64,000 bases of DNA, from positions 1,824,501 to 1,888,500 of the forward strand of contig NZ_CP062253.1 of NCBI RefSeq assembly GCF_014863585.1, in the 5' to 3' direction. The notes beneath the pieces are model-generated. The model made no database searches and had not been told where the DNA came from. It saw nothing but the letters and a program-made list of their open reading frames with translations. The position numbers were made by a program, and so were the translations under genes. Positions 18,198 to 27,233 of this stretch are shown here, in pieces; the first letter of the stretch is position 1; each line of letters begins with the position of its first letter. This DNA is from Pseudomonas gozinkensis. GTDB lineage: Bacteria > Pseudomonadota > Gammaproteobacteria > Pseudomonadales > Pseudomonadaceae.

Positions 18198-19385
18198 CTA
18201 GGCCGTTGCCAGAACAGGCTTCTGCGAAGCACTCAAAAACCGCACCAGCGCCAGCAGCGGGAATGCACTGCCAACAATCACGATCCACAACCAGCCGCCA
18301 TGCTCGTACACCGCACTGGCCACCGACGAGCCGAAGGCGCCGCCGACGAAGATGCTGGTCATGTACAGCGCGTTGAGGCGGCCGCGGCTTTTGGCGTCGA
18401 GGGAGTAGACCGCGCGCTGGCCGAGCACCATGTTCATCTGTACGCAGAAGTCGAGCACCACGCCGGTCACGGCCAGGCCGATCACGCTGTAGGCCGGGTG
18501 GATGAAGGCGGGCAGGAAGCTCAGGCTGGCGAACAGCATGGCCAGCAGCGAGGCGACGCGGGTGTGGACGGCGTCGGCCAGGCGTCCGCTGATCGGGGCG
18601 GCGATGGCACCGATGGCACCGACCAGGGCGAAGATCGCGATCTCACTCTGGGACAGGCCATGGTTGCGCGCCAGTTCCAGCGGCACAGCGGTCCAGAACA
18701 GGCTGAAGGTGGCGAACATGCAGGCCTGGTAAAACGCGCGCTGACGCAGCACCGGTTGTTTGCGCAGCAGTGTCCACAATGAACCCAGCAACTGGCCGTA
18801 GGAGGCGCTGTGATCCGGCTGACGTTTGGGTACGGTCAGCGCCAGCACCACGCTGATCGCCGCCATCAAGGCAGCTGCGATCATGAACATCGCCCGCCAG
18901 CCGAGATGGTCGGCGACCACGCTCGACACTGGGCGCGCCAGCAAAATCCCCAGCAGCAGACCGCCCATGATCCCGCCGACCACCCGGCCCCGGGACTCTT
19001 CCGGCGCCAGATGCGCCGCCAATGGAATCAGCACCTGCACCGACACCGAGCTGAACCCCACCAGCAACGAAATCAGCAGGAACACATTCGGTTGATCGGT
19101 AAACGCCGCGCCGAGCAGGCTGGCAATCGCCACCACGGTGGTGATGATCATCAGGCGACGGTTTTCCAGCAGGTCCGCCAGCGGCACCAGGAAGAACAGG
19201 CCCAGCGCATAGCCGATCTGGGTCAGCGACACGATGAAACTGGCCATGGTGTCGGTCAGGCCGATGTCCGGGGCGATCAGACCGATGATCGGCTGGGCGT
19301 AGTAGATGTTGGCAACGATGGCGCCGCAGCAGAAAGCGAACAGCAGCACCATGCCTCGGGTCATTGCGTGAGTTGTGGCGGTCAT
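18198..19385 (-). CDS. MFS transporter
   Basis: The 395-residue protein has the length and hydrophobic pattern of a 12-span major facilitator. Segment 1 is VLLFAFCCGAIVANIYYAQP and the motif-A-like loop is VPLADLLENRRLMI between segments 2 and 3. The family most resembles drug/sugar efflux permeases of the YnfM/AraJ kind. It stands alone, divergent from the exported protein at 19627, so the substrate cannot be inferred. Confidence 0.88.
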   Translation of the reverse strand: MTATTHAMTRGMVLLFAFCCGAIVANIYYAQPIIGLIAPDIGLTDTMASFIVSLTQIGYALGLFFLVPLADLLENRRLMIITTVVAIASLLGAAFTDQPNVFLLISLLVGFSSVSVQVLIPLAAHLAPEESRGRVVGGIMGGLLLGILLARPVSSVVADHLGWRAMFMIAAALMAAISVVLALTVPKRQPDHSASYGQLLGSLWTLLRKQPVLRQRAFYQACMFATFSLFWTAVPLELARNHGLSQSEIAIFALVGAIGAIAAPISGRLADAVHTRVASLLAMLFASLSFLPAFIHPAYSVIGLAVTGVVLDFCVQMNMVLGQRAVYSLDAKSRGRLNALYMTSIFVGGAFGSSVASAVYEHGGWLWIVIVGSAFPLLALVRFLSASQKPVLATA

Positions 19386-19626
19386 AGGGTTTCTCGATCC
19401 AGCGAAAAGGAATGCGGTGAGGCTAAGGGACGGGCCGAGCCGGCAGTAGAGGCTTCTGATCGATATCAGTTATTCCGTTGCGGAATAGGTGGCGCCGAAC
19501 AATCCATTGTTCATCGGCGAACCTTGCGTCCGACCGTTGAGTGGCGATGATACATTCACTTACATCTTGTTCGATAGCGTGCTTATGTTGTGACCGGTTT
19601 TCAGCGTTCATCAACGGAGGATTGCG

Positions 19627-20247
19627 ATGTTTCGTCAGTTGCTTCGCCACACCACAACGATTGCCCTGATCAGTCTGCTCGGCGCCACTGCCGCGCAGGC
19701 CGCCGAAGCGCCCGGCATGCGCATGGGCGTGCGCGGCGAGATCACCGGGGTCAGCCCCGACTCGCTCAAAGTTCACGTCAGCACGGGTGAAAACGTGGTG
19801 GTCCAGTTGACCCCGGACACCAAGGTCCGCGCGGTTACCCTGGCCAATATCGAAGACATCAAGCCCGGCAGCTACATCGGCTCGGCGGCCATTCCCCAGG
19901 AGGATGGCACGCTCAAGGCGCTGGAGGTTCACGTGTTTCCGCCGGAGCTGGCCGGCAGCGGCGATGGCCATCGGCCGTTCGACCTGGCCAAGGGCAGCAG
20001 CATGACCAATGGCAGCGTCGGCGATCTGGTGGTCAGCAACGGCCGGGTGCTGACCGTCAACTACAAGGGCGGCCAGCAGAAGATCCTGGTGCCCGAGGAC
20101 GTGCCGATCGTCAACCTGACGCCGGGGGATCGCAGCCTGCTCAAGGTCGGGGTGAAGATTGTCACCTTCGTGACCCAGAGCGCGGATGGCACGTTGACCG
20201 CGCAATCGATCTCGGCCGGCAAGGATGGCGTGAAGCCGCCCATGTAG
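19627..20247 (+). CDS. Exported protein of unknown function with OB/DUF5666-like repeats
   Basis: The 206-residue product has a clear signal peptide (RHTTTIALISLLGATAAQAA) and is otherwise soluble and beta-rich. Segments such as VRGEITGVSPDSLKVHVSTG and VGDLVVSNGRVLTVNYKGGQ have the pattern of small beta-barrel repeats seen in DUF5666-type proteins. ATG at 19627 is preceded by GGAGG (19616-19620). It is monocistronic, with a strong terminator after it. Function is unknown; the periplasm is the likely location. Confidence 0.78.
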   Translation: MFRQLLRHTTTIALISLLGATAAQAAEAPGMRMGVRGEITGVSPDSLKVHVSTGENVVVQLTPDTKVRAVTLANIEDIKPGSYIGSAAIPQEDGTLKALEVHVFPPELAGSGDGHRPFDLAKGSSMTNGSVGDLVVSNGRVLTVNYKGGQQKILVPEDVPIVNLTPGDRSLLKVGVKIVTFVTQSADGTLTAQSISAGKDGVKPPM

Positions 20248-20256
20248 CCGGCCACA

Positions 20257-20286
20257 AAAAAGGCGACCTCTTCAGGTCGCCTTTTT
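20257..20286. terminator. Bidirectional Rho-independent terminator
   Basis: A perfect 13-base stem AAAAAGGCGACCT / AGGTCGCCTTTTT with a CTTC loop lies between the exported protein and the convergent sulfate-binding protein gene. It serves both strands. Confidence 0.92.
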
Positions 20287-20302
20287 CATGTCAGTTCAAG
20301 CC

Positions 20303-21301
20303 TTACTGGCCCGAGTAGATCTGGTCGAAGATCCCGCCATCGTTGAAGTGGGTCTTCTGCACGGTGCGCCAGTCGCCGAAGGTCTTTTCGACCGACAGGA
20401 AGTCGACTTTCGGGAAACGGTCGGTGTACTTGGCCAGTACCGCCGGGTCACGTGGACGCAGGTAGTTGGCGGCGGCGATTTCCTGACCTTCCGGCGACCA
20501 CAGGAACTTCAGGTATTCCTCGGCAGCAGCGCGGGAGCCTTTCTTCTCGACCACTTTGTCGACCACCGACACCGGTGGCTCGGCTTCGGCGGAGACGCTT
20601 GGGTAGATGACTTCGAACTGGTCGCGGCCGAACTCGCGGGCGATCATTTCGGCTTCGTTTTCGAAGGTCACCAGCACGTCGCCGATCTGGTTGGTCATGA
20701 ATGTGGTGGTCGCGGCGCGGCCACCGGTATCCAGCACTGGCGCCTGTTTGAACAGCTTGCCGACGAAGTCTTTGGCCTTGTTCTCGTCACCGCCGTTTTT
20801 CAGCACGTAGCCCCAGGCCGACAGGTAGGTGTAGCGGCCGTTGCCCGAGGTTTTCGGGTTTGGCACGATCACCTGCACGCCGTCCTTGAGCAGGTCCGGC
20901 CAGTCTTTCAGGGCTTTCGGGTTGCCCTTGCGCACGATGAACACGGTGGCCGAGGTGAACGGCGCGCTGTTGTTCGGCAGGCGGGTGACCCAGTCCTTCG
21001 GCACCAGTTGGCCGTTGTCGGCCAGGGCGTTGATGTCGGTGGCCATGTTCATGGTGATGACGTCAGCCGGCAGGCCATCGATCACCGAACGGGCTTGCTT
21101 GCTCGAACCGCCGAAAGACATCTGCACGGTGATGTCTTCCTTGTGCTCGGCTTGCCAGTGTTTCTGGAACGCAGCGTTGTAGTCCTTGTAGAAATCGCGC
21201 ATCACGTCGTAGGAAACGTTGAGCAGGGTCGGTGCGGCCTGAGCCACGCTGCCGAAGGCAAGACCCGCGGCGAGAAGTGAGGCGCCAAAGAGTTTTTTCA
21301 C
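20303..21301 (-). CDS. sbp: Sulfate ABC transporter periplasmic binding protein
   Basis: Sbp captures sulfate in the periplasm for the CysTWA importer. The 332-residue protein has a signal peptide (MKKLFGASLLAAGLAFGSVAQA) and family motifs: LLNVSYDVMRDFYKDYNAAF at the mature start, FGGSSKQARSVIDGLPADVI, NPKTSGNGRYTYL and LYWSPEGQ-like FLWSPEGQEIAA. The permease and ATPase genes are not adjacent on this side (a K+ channel follows), so this is either the head of a cys operon broken off or a stand-alone sbp. AAGGAAT precedes the ATG. Confidence 0.93.
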   Translation of the reverse strand: MKKLFGASLLAAGLAFGSVAQAAPTLLNVSYDVMRDFYKDYNAAFQKHWQAEHKEDITVQMSFGGSSKQARSVIDGLPADVITMNMATDINALADNGQLVPKDWVTRLPNNSAPFTSATVFIVRKGNPKALKDWPDLLKDGVQVIVPNPKTSGNGRYTYLSAWGYVLKNGGDENKAKDFVGKLFKQAPVLDTGGRAATTTFMTNQIGDVLVTFENEAEMIAREFGRDQFEVIYPSVSAEAEPPVSVVDKVVEKKGSRAAAEEYLKFLWSPEGQEIAAANYLRPRDPAVLAKYTDRFPKVDFLSVEKTFGDWRTVQKTHFNDGGIFDQIYSGQ

Positions 21302-21407
21302 TGCGCATTCCTTGTTCTGTAGGGGTGTTTTTTTACAAAGATGAGGCCATTTGCCAGCGACTATAGCGGGGCGCGCATAGACGCTTAAAGATTAAAAAGT
21401 ACTTTGC

Positions 21408-22232
21408 TTATTCCATTTTCTTGAACAGCGCGTTGCCGCAACGAGAGCAGAACGACGCTTCCTGTTCATGGCTGTTTTTCTTGCAAACGGGGCAGTCGTG
21501 CTGCTGTTGTCCGCCGCGCATGGCGGTGGCCAGTTCAGCGGTGAAAATCCCCGTCGGCACGGCAATGATCGAGTAACCGGTGATCATCACCAGTGACGAA
21601 ATCACCTGACCCAGAACGGTCCTCGGCACGATGTCGCCGTAACCCACGGTGGTCAGCGTCACGATAGCCCAATAGATGCCTTTGGGAATGCTGGTGAAGC
21701 CGTGCTCCGGGCCTTCGACCACGTACATCAAAGTGCCGAACACGGTGACCAGGGTGCAGACGCTGAGCAGGAACACGAGGATCTTCTGCTTGCTGCCGCG
21801 CAGGGCATCGAGCAGGTAATGTGCCTGTTTCAGGTAGGGCCCGAGCTTGAGCACACGGAAGATCCGCAGCATCCGGATCACCCGGATGATCAGCAGGTAC
21901 TGGGCATCGCTGTAGTACAGCGCGAGGATGCCGGGCACGATCGCCAGCAAGTCCACCAGCCCATAGAAACTGAAGGCGTAGCGCAACGGCTTGGGCGAGC
22001 AGTAGAGGCGTAGCAGATACTCGCCGAGGAAGATCACCGTGAAGCCCCATTCGATGTACGCCAGCACATTGGCGTAGTTCTGGTGGACCTCATCGATGCT
22101 GTCGAGGATCACGATCACCAGACTGGCGAAGATGATCAGCAGCAGGGTCTTGTCGAAACGGCGGCCGGCCACCGTATCGGTCTGGAAAATGATCACGTAC
22201 AGGCGATCACGCCACGTGTTGTTGCTGTTCAT
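21408..22232 (-). CDS. Voltage-gated-type potassium channel with C-terminal zinc-ribbon-like tail
   Basis: The 274-residue protein has six membrane segments of the Kv/KvAP kind: an S4-like segment with spaced arginines (RVIRMLRIFRVLKLG) and the selectivity filter TLTTVGYGD before the last helix. After the pore helix comes a short cytoplasmic tail with two CxxC pairs (CPVCKK and CSRCGN), which looks like a zinc ribbon. ATG at 22232 (MNSNNTWRDRLY) has AAGGCGA at good spacing; ATG 22250 is possible. It ends close to the urea transporter upstream gene (21 bases between), so both may be co-transcribed. Confidence 0.88.
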   Translation of the reverse strand: MNSNNTWRDRLYVIIFQTDTVAGRRFDKTLLLIIFASLVIVILDSIDEVHQNYANVLAYIEWGFTVIFLGEYLLRLYCSPKPLRYAFSFYGLVDLLAIVPGILALYYSDAQYLLIIRVIRMLRIFRVLKLGPYLKQAHYLLDALRGSKQKILVFLLSVCTLVTVFGTLMYVVEGPEHGFTSIPKGIYWAIVTLTTVGYGDIVPRTVLGQVISSLVMITGYSIIAVPTGIFTAELATAMRGGQQQHDCPVCKKNSHEQEASFCSRCGNALFKKME

Positions 22233-22253
22233 GCAAATCGCCTTGGCCATCAA

Positions 22254-23168
22254 TCAGCGCAGCCTAGGTTGATTCTCCCCGTTAGCGCAAGGCGTGACAT
22301 TGATCTCCGGTTGGTGCATCAGGCGAATGCCGGTGCGCAGCAGCCAGCAGGCAAGAATGAACGGCGCCGTGAGGGTCGCCAGACCCAAGGCACTGAACAG
22401 CGGCGTCAGCAGCAGCGCCAGGCCGATGCCGAACAACGGCAGCCACGGTTGCTGGCGCTGAGCGCTGAAGGCGAGGGCGGCGAGGACGGCGTTGTAGCCG
22501 CCCAGACCCAACAGCGCGACCTGGCTGTCGTGATGCAACAGGCTGGAACCCAGACCTATCGCCGAAGCCAGCAGCGCCCAGGCAAAGGCTCGGCGATCGG
22601 CAATCAGCAGACCGGCAGCGATCAAACCACCGGCCAACGGATGGTCGAGGAACATCACCTGACCGAAGCCTTTCAAGGTGGCGCCGAGCAGGTTCACGGT
22701 GTTCGGTTCAAGCGCCGGTGCGGCGGACAAGGGCTCGGCGAAACACAGGAACACCCAGCTCAGCAGCACGAACGGCGCAGTGTAGGCGGGCAGGTACTCG
22801 GTGAGGCGTGCACGTTTGAGCCACTGCTGCGTGATCATCGCGCTCAGACCACCGGCCGCCAGAATCAGCGGTGGCAGCATCGGCGACCAAGGGAAATACA
22901 GGCTCAGCAACAGGCCGACCAGTACGCCGTTGTAGCTGAACAGTCCGGCCTGACGATCCGCCTTGGCGTAGTTGCGCCGTTGCGCGGTGAGCAATCCGGC
23001 GACCGCGCCGAGCAGCGCGCCGGCAAACAGAACCGGCGCGGTGAATAAAATGGCCAAAAGGCACAGCAGGCCACACAGCGGATGGCGCTGGAGGAAGATT
23101 TGACTGAAGCCGTTGAGCAACGCTTCGGCCCAGTCGGGGCAGTGGGTGTTGAAATGATTGGCAGGCAT
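22254..23168 (-). CDS. Urea transporter (UT family)
   Basis: UT proteins are channel-like facilitators for urea. The 304-residue protein has ten hydrophobic segments in two repeated halves. Each half carries the family signature: GLFSYNGVLVGLLLSLYFPW in the first and LGLGGYNAVLAALAFS in the second. Typical surrounding residues are FLDHPLAGGLIAAGLLI and QIFLQRHPLCGLLCLLA. No urease genes are in the window. It lies just upstream of the K+ channel on the same strand. Confidence 0.9.
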   Translation of the reverse strand: MPANHFNTHCPDWAEALLNGFSQIFLQRHPLCGLLCLLAILFTAPVLFAGALLGAVAGLLTAQRRNYAKADRQAGLFSYNGVLVGLLLSLYFPWSPMLPPLILAAGGLSAMITQQWLKRARLTEYLPAYTAPFVLLSWVFLCFAEPLSAAPALEPNTVNLLGATLKGFGQVMFLDHPLAGGLIAAGLLIADRRAFAWALLASAIGLGSSLLHHDSQVALLGLGGYNAVLAALAFSAQRQQPWLPLFGIGLALLLTPLFSALGLATLTAPFILACWLLRTGIRLMHQPEINVTPCANGENQPRLR

Positions 23169-23191
23169 GGCAGTTCTAAAAAGTCAGTACT

Positions 23192-23313
23192 GATCGTTCC
23201 CACGTCGAGGCGTCGAACCGTCTGCGTGGGAATGCCTCAAAGGACGCTTTGCGTCTGCTCTTGGGACGCTGAGCGTCCCGGGCCGCATTCCCACACGGAG
23301 CGTGGGAACGATC
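23192..23313. repeat. Intergenic fold-back repeat (GATCGTTCCCACG type)
   Basis: The segment is bounded by the perfect inverted ends GATCGTTCCCACG and CGTGGGAACGATC (13 bases) with nested inverted pairs (GCGTGGGAATGC / GCATTCCCAC) and a small internal hairpin around GGGACGCTGAGCGTCCC. The architecture is a dispersed pseudomonad intergenic element. It sits between the urea transporter start and the pykA stop. Confidence 0.8.
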
Positions 23314-23324
23314 TTGGTCAGTGG

Positions 23325-24740
23325 TTAAATCAATGTTTCGATCCGCAGCGAATTAGTCGACCCCGGCTGCCCGAACGGCACACCCGCGGTGATCAGCAAC
23401 GTATCGCCACGCTCGGCCATTCCTTGAGCCTGAGCGATTTCCAGCGCCGTCGAGCACACCTCGTCGACCTGACGCAGACGATCATTGACCACCGAGTGAA
23501 TGCCCCACGCCACGCTCAGCCGGCGGGCGGTCTGCAGGTTCGGCGTCAGGTTGAGAATCGGTGCTTTCGGCCGCTCCCGCGCGGCACGCAGACTCGATGC
23601 GCCGGACTCGCTGTAGTTGACCAGCACCGCCACCGGCAGCACGTTACTGATCCGGCGAATCGCGCAGCTGATCGCATCGGACACGGTCGCTTCGGCTTTC
23701 GGCCGGCTGACGTCGAGTTGGGTCTGGTAGTCCGGACCGTTCTCGACCTGGCGGATGATCTTGCTCATCATCTGCACGGCTTCCAGCGGGTACTCGCCGG
23801 ACGCGGTTTCTGCCGACAGCATCACCGCATCGGCGCCTTCGGCCACGGCGTTGGCCACGTCGGTGACTTCGGCGCGGGTCGGGGCCGGAGAGAAGCGCAT
23901 CGACTCGAGCATCTGCGTCGCCACCACCACCGGTTTGCCGAGCTGGCGGCAGGTGGTGATGATGTTTTTCTGGATCTGCGGCACGCTTTCGGCCGGCACT
24001 TCCACGCCCAGGTCGCCGCGGGCAACCATGATCGCGTCGCTCAGCTCGGCGATCTCGCGCAGTTGCTCGACGGCCGACGGCTTCTCGATTTTCGCCATCA
24101 GGAATGCCTTGTCGCCGATCAGTTCGCGGGCTTCGATGATGTCTTGCGGACGCTGCACGAACGACAGCGCGACCCAGTCCACACCCAGTTCGAGACCGAA
24201 GCTAAGGTCACGGCGATCCTTGGTGGTCAGCGGGCTCAGATCGAGCACCGCTTGCGGCACGTTCACGCCTTTGCGATCCGACAGCTCGCCGCCATTGAGC
24301 ACGGTGGTGTCGATCGCATCGCTGTATTTGGTCACGACGCGCAGACGCAGTTTGCCGTCGTCGAGCAGCAGATCCATCCCGGCTTCCAGCGCCGCGATGA
24401 TCTCCGGATGCGGCAGGTTCACCCGGCGTTCGTCGCCCGGTGTTGCGTCCAGATCGAGGCGGAAGGCCTGACCGCGATGCAACTGAACCTTGCCGTCAGC
24501 GAACTTGCCGACCCGCAGTTTCGGCCCTTGCAGGTCCATCAGGATGCCGAGCGGGTAGTTGAGCTGGCGCTCGACTTCGCGGATCCACTGATAGCGCTTG
24601 GCGTGGTCGGCGTGATCGCCGTGGCTGAAGTTGAGGCGGAAGATGTTGACCCCGGCCTCGACCAGCTCGCGGATGTCTTCGATGCCGTCCACGGCAGGCC
24701 CGAGGGTGGCGAGGATTTTGACCTTTTTATCAGGCGTCAT
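23325..24740 (-). CDS. pykA: Pyruvate kinase II
   Basis: Pyruvate kinase converts phosphoenolpyruvate and ADP to pyruvate and ATP. The 471-residue protein shows VKILATLGPAVDGIEDI near the N-terminus, NFSHGDHADH, the metal/substrate region MVARGDLGVEVP and AEVTDVANAVAEGADAVMLS. Its ATG overlaps the ttuD stop by four bases, so it is translationally coupled to the glycerate kinase gene. This makes it the last step of the glyoxylate-to-pyruvate route encoded here. Confidence 0.96.
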   Translation of the reverse strand: MTPDKKVKILATLGPAVDGIEDIRELVEAGVNIFRLNFSHGDHADHAKRYQWIREVERQLNYPLGILMDLQGPKLRVGKFADGKVQLHRGQAFRLDLDATPGDERRVNLPHPEIIAALEAGMDLLLDDGKLRLRVVTKYSDAIDTTVLNGGELSDRKGVNVPQAVLDLSPLTTKDRRDLSFGLELGVDWVALSFVQRPQDIIEARELIGDKAFLMAKIEKPSAVEQLREIAELSDAIMVARGDLGVEVPAESVPQIQKNIITTCRQLGKPVVVATQMLESMRFSPAPTRAEVTDVANAVAEGADAVMLSAETASGEYPLEAVQMMSKIIRQVENGPDYQTQLDVSRPKAEATVSDAISCAIRRISNVLPVAVLVNYSESGASSLRAARERPKAPILNLTPNLQTARRLSVAWGIHSVVNDRLRQVDEVCSTALEIAQAQGMAERGDTLLITAGVPFGQPGSTNSLRIETLI

Positions 24741-26011
24741 GATTTAGAGCTCTCGAGGATCAGGATGGCGCGGAAGTCGTTGACGTTGGTGCGGGTCGGC
24801 TCGGTGACGATCAGCGCATCGAGCGCCTCGAAGTAGCCGTAACCGTTGTTGTTATCCAGCTCGTCGCTGGCGCTCAGGCCCAGGGTGGCGGCGCGGGCGT
24901 AGCTGTCCGGGGTCATGATCGCGCCGGCGTTGTCTTCCGAACCGTCGATGCCATCGGTGTCACCGGCCAGCGCATAGACGCCGGGCTGGCCCTTGAGGCT
25001 GTCGGTGAGGCTGAGGAGGAATTCGGCGTTGCGTCCGCCACGGCCATTGCCGCGCACGGTCACGGTGGTTTCGCCGCCGGAGAGGATCACGCATGGCGCT
25101 GCCAGTGGCTGGCCGTGATGAATGATCTGGCGGGCGATGCCGGCGTGGACTTTCGCCACTTCACGGGATTCGCCTTCCAGGTCGCCGAGGATCAGCGTGC
25201 TGAAACCGGCCTGACGGCATTTCACTGCTGCGGCATCCAGCGATTGCTGAGGGCGGGCGATCAGCTGGAAGTGACTGCGGGCCAGGCTCGGATCGCCGGG
25301 TTTGACGGTTTCCGATTCCGGGCTTTGCAGCCAGGTGCGCACGGAGGCCGGGATCTCGATGCCGTAGCGCTTGATGATCGCCAGCGCTTCTGCACTGGTG
25401 CTCGGGTCGGCCACGGTCGGGCCGGAGGCGATGACCGTGGCGAGGTCGCCCGGTACATCGGAAATCGCGTAGGTATAAACAGTTGCCGGCCAGCAAGCCT
25501 TGCCCAGGCGTCCGCCCTTGATCGCCGAGAGGTGCTTGCGCACGCAGTTCATCTCGCCGATGGTCGCGCCGGATTTGAGCAGTGCTTTGTTTATCGATTG
25601 TTTGTCGGCCAGGGTGATGCCTTCGGCCGGCAGCGCCAGCAGGGCAGAGCCACCACCGGACAACAGGAAAATCACGCGGTCGTCTTCGGTCAGGTTGCTG
25701 ACCAGTTCCAGCACGCGCTTGGCCACGGCCAGACCGGCAGCGTCCGGCACCGGGTGCGCGGCTTCGACCACTTCGATTTTTTCGCACGGGGCGCCGTGAC
25801 CGTAGCGGGTCACCACAAGGCCCGAGACTTCACCTTCCCAGCAGCGTTCGACCACTTGCGCCATGGCGGCGGCGGCTTTGCCGGCGCCGATGACGATCAC
25901 GCGACCTGTGCGATCGGCCGGCAGATGCGCTTCGAGGACCTGGTTCGGATGGGCCGCGTCGATGGCTGTGGCAAACAGCTCGCGCAGCAGTTGTTGCGGA
26001 TCGACCGACAT
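24737..26011 (-). CDS. ttuD: Glycerate 2-kinase (MOFRL/DUF4147 family; TtuD)
   Basis: This family phosphorylates D-glycerate to 2-phosphoglycerate; older annotations call it hydroxypyruvate reductase (TtuD). The 424-residue protein has the DUF4147 domain (VIVIGAGKAAAAMAQVVERC, VFLLSGGGSALLALPAEGI-like region, LSGGETTVTVRGNGRGGRN) and a C-terminal MOFRL domain with ALAGDTDGIDGSEDNAGA. It lies downstream of glxR and is coupled to pykA, which together form glycerate to 2-PG and on to pyruvate. A REP pair separates it from glxR. Confidence 0.93.
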   Translation of the reverse strand: MSVDPQQLLRELFATAIDAAHPNQVLEAHLPADRTGRVIVIGAGKAAAAMAQVVERCWEGEVSGLVVTRYGHGAPCEKIEVVEAAHPVPDAAGLAVAKRVLELVSNLTEDDRVIFLLSGGGSALLALPAEGITLADKQSINKALLKSGATIGEMNCVRKHLSAIKGGRLGKACWPATVYTYAISDVPGDLATVIASGPTVADPSTSAEALAIIKRYGIEIPASVRTWLQSPESETVKPGDPSLARSHFQLIARPQQSLDAAAVKCRQAGFSTLILGDLEGESREVAKVHAGIARQIIHHGQPLAAPCVILSGGETTVTVRGNGRGGRNAEFLLSLTDSLKGQPGVYALAGDTDGIDGSEDNAGAIMTPDSYARAATLGLSASDELDNNNGYGYFEALDALIVTEPTRTNVNDFRAILILESSKS

Positions 26012-26057
26012 GGCGGGCTCCCGGAATTCTTGTTATTCGAAAGGGCGATACAGGTCC

Positions 26058-26147
26058 TGTGGGAGCGAGCTTGCTCGCGAAAGCGGTGGGTCAGTCAATG
26101 TCCATGTCGACTGACAGACCCTCTTCGCGAGCAAGCTCGCTCCCACA
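26058..26147. repeat. REP pair (inverted)
   Basis: Inverted 24-base REP copies (26058-26081 and 26124-26147, GGGAGCGAGCTTGCTCGCGA type) about 42 bases apart lie between ttuD and glxR. Confidence 0.9.
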
Positions 26148-26171
26148 GGTTTCAAGCGGTGCAGCAGGGGC

Positions 26172-27065
26172 TTACTTCTTGTCGCGAATCGAGAAGTTGG
26201 CCATGTGTTCCAGGCCCTTGATCAGCGCCGAGTGGTCCCAGTTGCTGCCACCGATGGCCGCGCAGGTGCTGAACACTTGCTGGGCGTTGGCGGTGTTCGG
26301 CAGGTTGATGTTCAGCTCCTTGGCGCCTTGCAGGGCCAGGTTCAGGTCCTTCTGGTGCAGGCTGATGCGGAAGCCCGGATCGAAGGTGCCTTTGATCATG
26401 CGCTCGCCGTGTACTTCGAGGATCTTCGAGGAAGCGAAACCGCCCATCAGCGCTTCACGCACCTTGGCTGGATCGGCACCGTTTTTCGAAGCGAACAGCA
26501 GGGCTTCGGCCACGGCCTGAATGTTCAGGGCGACGATGATCTGGTTCGCGACCTTGGCGGTCTGACCGTCGCCATTGCCGCCGACCAGGGTGATGTTCTT
26601 GCCCATGGCCTGGAACAGCGGCAGTGCGCGTTCGAAGGCATCGGCGTCGCCACCGACCATGATGCTCAAGGTCGCAGCCTTGGCACCGACTTCACCACCG
26701 GACACCGGAGCGTCGAGGTATTGCGCGCCTTTCTCGTTGATCTTCGCAGCGAAAGCCTTGGTGGCGGTCGGCGAAATCGAGCTCATGTCGATCACGACCT
26801 TGCCTTTGCCGATGCCGGCAGCGACGCCGTCGGCGCGGAACAGCACGTCATCGACCTGCGGGGTATCCGGCACCATGACGATGATGAATTCGGCTTCCTG
26901 GGCCACTTCGCGTGGGTTGGCCAAGGCAACGGCGCCAGCGGCGACCAGGTCGGCAGGGGCGGCGTCGTGGTGCGCCGACAGGAACAGGCTGTGACCGGCT
27001 TTCTGCAGGTTCGCCGCCATTGGGTGGCCCATGATGCCGGTGCCGATGAATCCGATTTTAGCCAT
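26172..27065 (-). CDS. glxR: Tartronate semialdehyde reductase (2-hydroxy-3-oxopropionate reductase)
   Basis: The enzyme reduces tartronate semialdehyde to D-glycerate. The 297-residue protein is of the beta-hydroxyacid dehydrogenase family: Rossmann motif GFIGTGIMGHPMAANL at residues 5-20, substrate motif DAPVSGGEVGAKAA near residue 120, catalytic Lys in NGDGQTAKVANQIIV near 170, and the DLNLALQGAKEL helix. It lies between hyi and ttuD on the same strand and acts on the product of Gcl, in equilibrium with hydroxypyruvate through Hyi. Confidence 0.95.
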   Translation of the reverse strand: MAKIGFIGTGIMGHPMAANLQKAGHSLFLSAHHDAAPADLVAAGAVALANPREVAQEAEFIIVMVPDTPQVDDVLFRADGVAAGIGKGKVVIDMSSISPTATKAFAAKINEKGAQYLDAPVSGGEVGAKAATLSIMVGGDADAFERALPLFQAMGKNITLVGGNGDGQTAKVANQIIVALNIQAVAEALLFASKNGADPAKVREALMGGFASSKILEVHGERMIKGTFDPGFRISLHQKDLNLALQGAKELNINLPNTANAQQVFSTCAAIGGSNWDHSALIKGLEHMANFSIRDKK

Positions 27066-27125
27066 GAGAAAATCCTCTTTTTATTCTGATGCTGCAATGC
27101 AGTCTTAGCGACGCAGCAGATTCAA

Positions 27126-27215
27126 TGTGGGAGCTGGTTTGCCAGCGATGGCGGTGGGTCGGGCAACATTTTTCTTGTGTGTGCCGTCGCCATCGCGGGC
27201 AAGCCCGCTCCCACA
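27126..27215. repeat. REP pair (mixed type)
   Basis: Inverted REP-like copies at 27126-27150 (GGGAGCTGGTTTGCCAGC) and 27191-27215 (GCGGGCAAGCCCGCTCCC) lie between glxR and hyi. The two arms belong to different subtypes. Confidence 0.85.
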
Positions 27216-27233
27216 GGGGTTTGTATTTTTCGT

